Shown piece by piece: positions 6,594 to 6,672 of a stretch of 6,672 nucleotides of DNA (positions are counted from its first letter, which is position 1; each line of letters begins with the position of its first letter). The stretch is from positions 15,721-22,392 of the forward strand of contig JADMKH010000080.1 of the NCBI GenBank assembly GCA_018780025.1, read 5' to 3'. A model generated the notes under the pieces. The model was not told the DNA's origin. It did not search any database and saw only the letters and a list, made by a program, of their open reading frames with translations. A program made the translations under genes and the position numbers. The DNA is from Thiobacillus sp. (GTDB lineage Bacteria > Pseudomonadota > Gammaproteobacteria > Burkholderiales > Thiobacillaceae).

Positions 6594-6672
6594 ATGAACT
6601 TTTTGGTGATTTCGGCGCACGACTACCGCTCCCGCAGAAAAGCGGGCATTCATTTTGTAACGGCGGAACTGG
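6594..6672 (+). CDS. gumK: GumK-like beta-glucuronosyltransferase (GT70), 3'-truncated by the window edge
   Basis: Only the first 26 codons are in the window. The frame runs open to the right edge, and its start has a good Shine-Dalgarno at 6583-6587. The encoded N-terminus contains LVISAHDYR, then R-R-K-A-G-I-H-F and a further V-T-A-E-L. This pattern (L-V-x-S-A-H-D-[FY]-R, then R-[RK]-A-x-[IM]-H-F) matches the start of xanthan GumK, which has LVLSAHDFR and RRANIHF at the same place, as I recall it. GumK transfers glucuronic acid from UDP-GlcA in beta-1,2 linkage to the mannose added by GumH, at the inner membrane. The GumH-like gene upstream makes this assignment coherent. Xanthomonas GumK has a longer N-terminal extension before this motif; here the protein starts almost directly with it. 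Only a short stretch is seen, so the call rests on one conserved motif plus context. Confidence 0.75.
   Translation, partial: MNFLVISAHDYRSRRKAGIHFVTAEL

Overview
The window is a stretch of an exopolysaccharide (EPS) biosynthesis and export operon. All genes lie on the + strand and are packed almost without gaps. Five complete genes and two edge-truncated ones cover nearly all 6,672 bases. The export genes resemble the EpsE/EpsF/EpsG set known from betaproteobacteria such as the methanolan producer Methylobacillus, where the Wzc function is split into a membrane chain-length protein (EpsF) and a separate kinase-like ATPase (EpsG). The moderately high GC and this gene type suggest a betaproteobacterium, perhaps of the methylotroph/Nitrosomonadales kind. 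That is an inference, and the species cannot be read from the window.

Layout: 2-637, the C-terminal part of the outer-membrane/periplasmic export protein EpsE (Wza/GumB type); 668-2059, the chain-length protein EpsF; 2107-2985, EpsG; 2996-4285, a polytopic membrane protein that looks like a Wzy-type polymerase of the GumE kind; 4275-5423, a GT4 glycosyltransferase that closely resembles xanthan GumH (alpha-mannosyltransferase); 5414-6454, a secreted GH5 endoglucanase-like enzyme; 6594-6672, the first 26 codons of a GumK-like (GT70) glucuronosyltransferase. The only sizeable non-coding stretch is 6455-6593 (139 bases). No tRNA, rRNA, insertion sequence, CRISPR array or convincing terminator was seen.

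How the genes fit together: GumH- and GumK-like enzymes act in sequence in xanthan and acetan synthesis, adding alpha-mannose and then beta-glucuronic acid to a lipid-linked cellobiose. The product is therefore probably a polymer with a cellulose-like backbone and Man-GlcA side chains. The GumE-like protein would polymerise the repeat unit, EpsF/EpsG would control chain length, and EpsE would export the chain. The GH5 enzyme, predicted to attack beta-1,4-glucan, would act on the product or on misdirected chains in the periplasm or outside.

The most notable feature is EpsG. Its N-terminus has two 24-residue repeats separated by 5 residues, the layout of the MshEN cyclic-di-GMP-binding domain. 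Its ATPase part has alanine in place of the Walker A lysine and no C-terminal tyrosine cluster. It may be a c-di-GMP-responsive regulator of chain length rather than an ordinary tyrosine autokinase.
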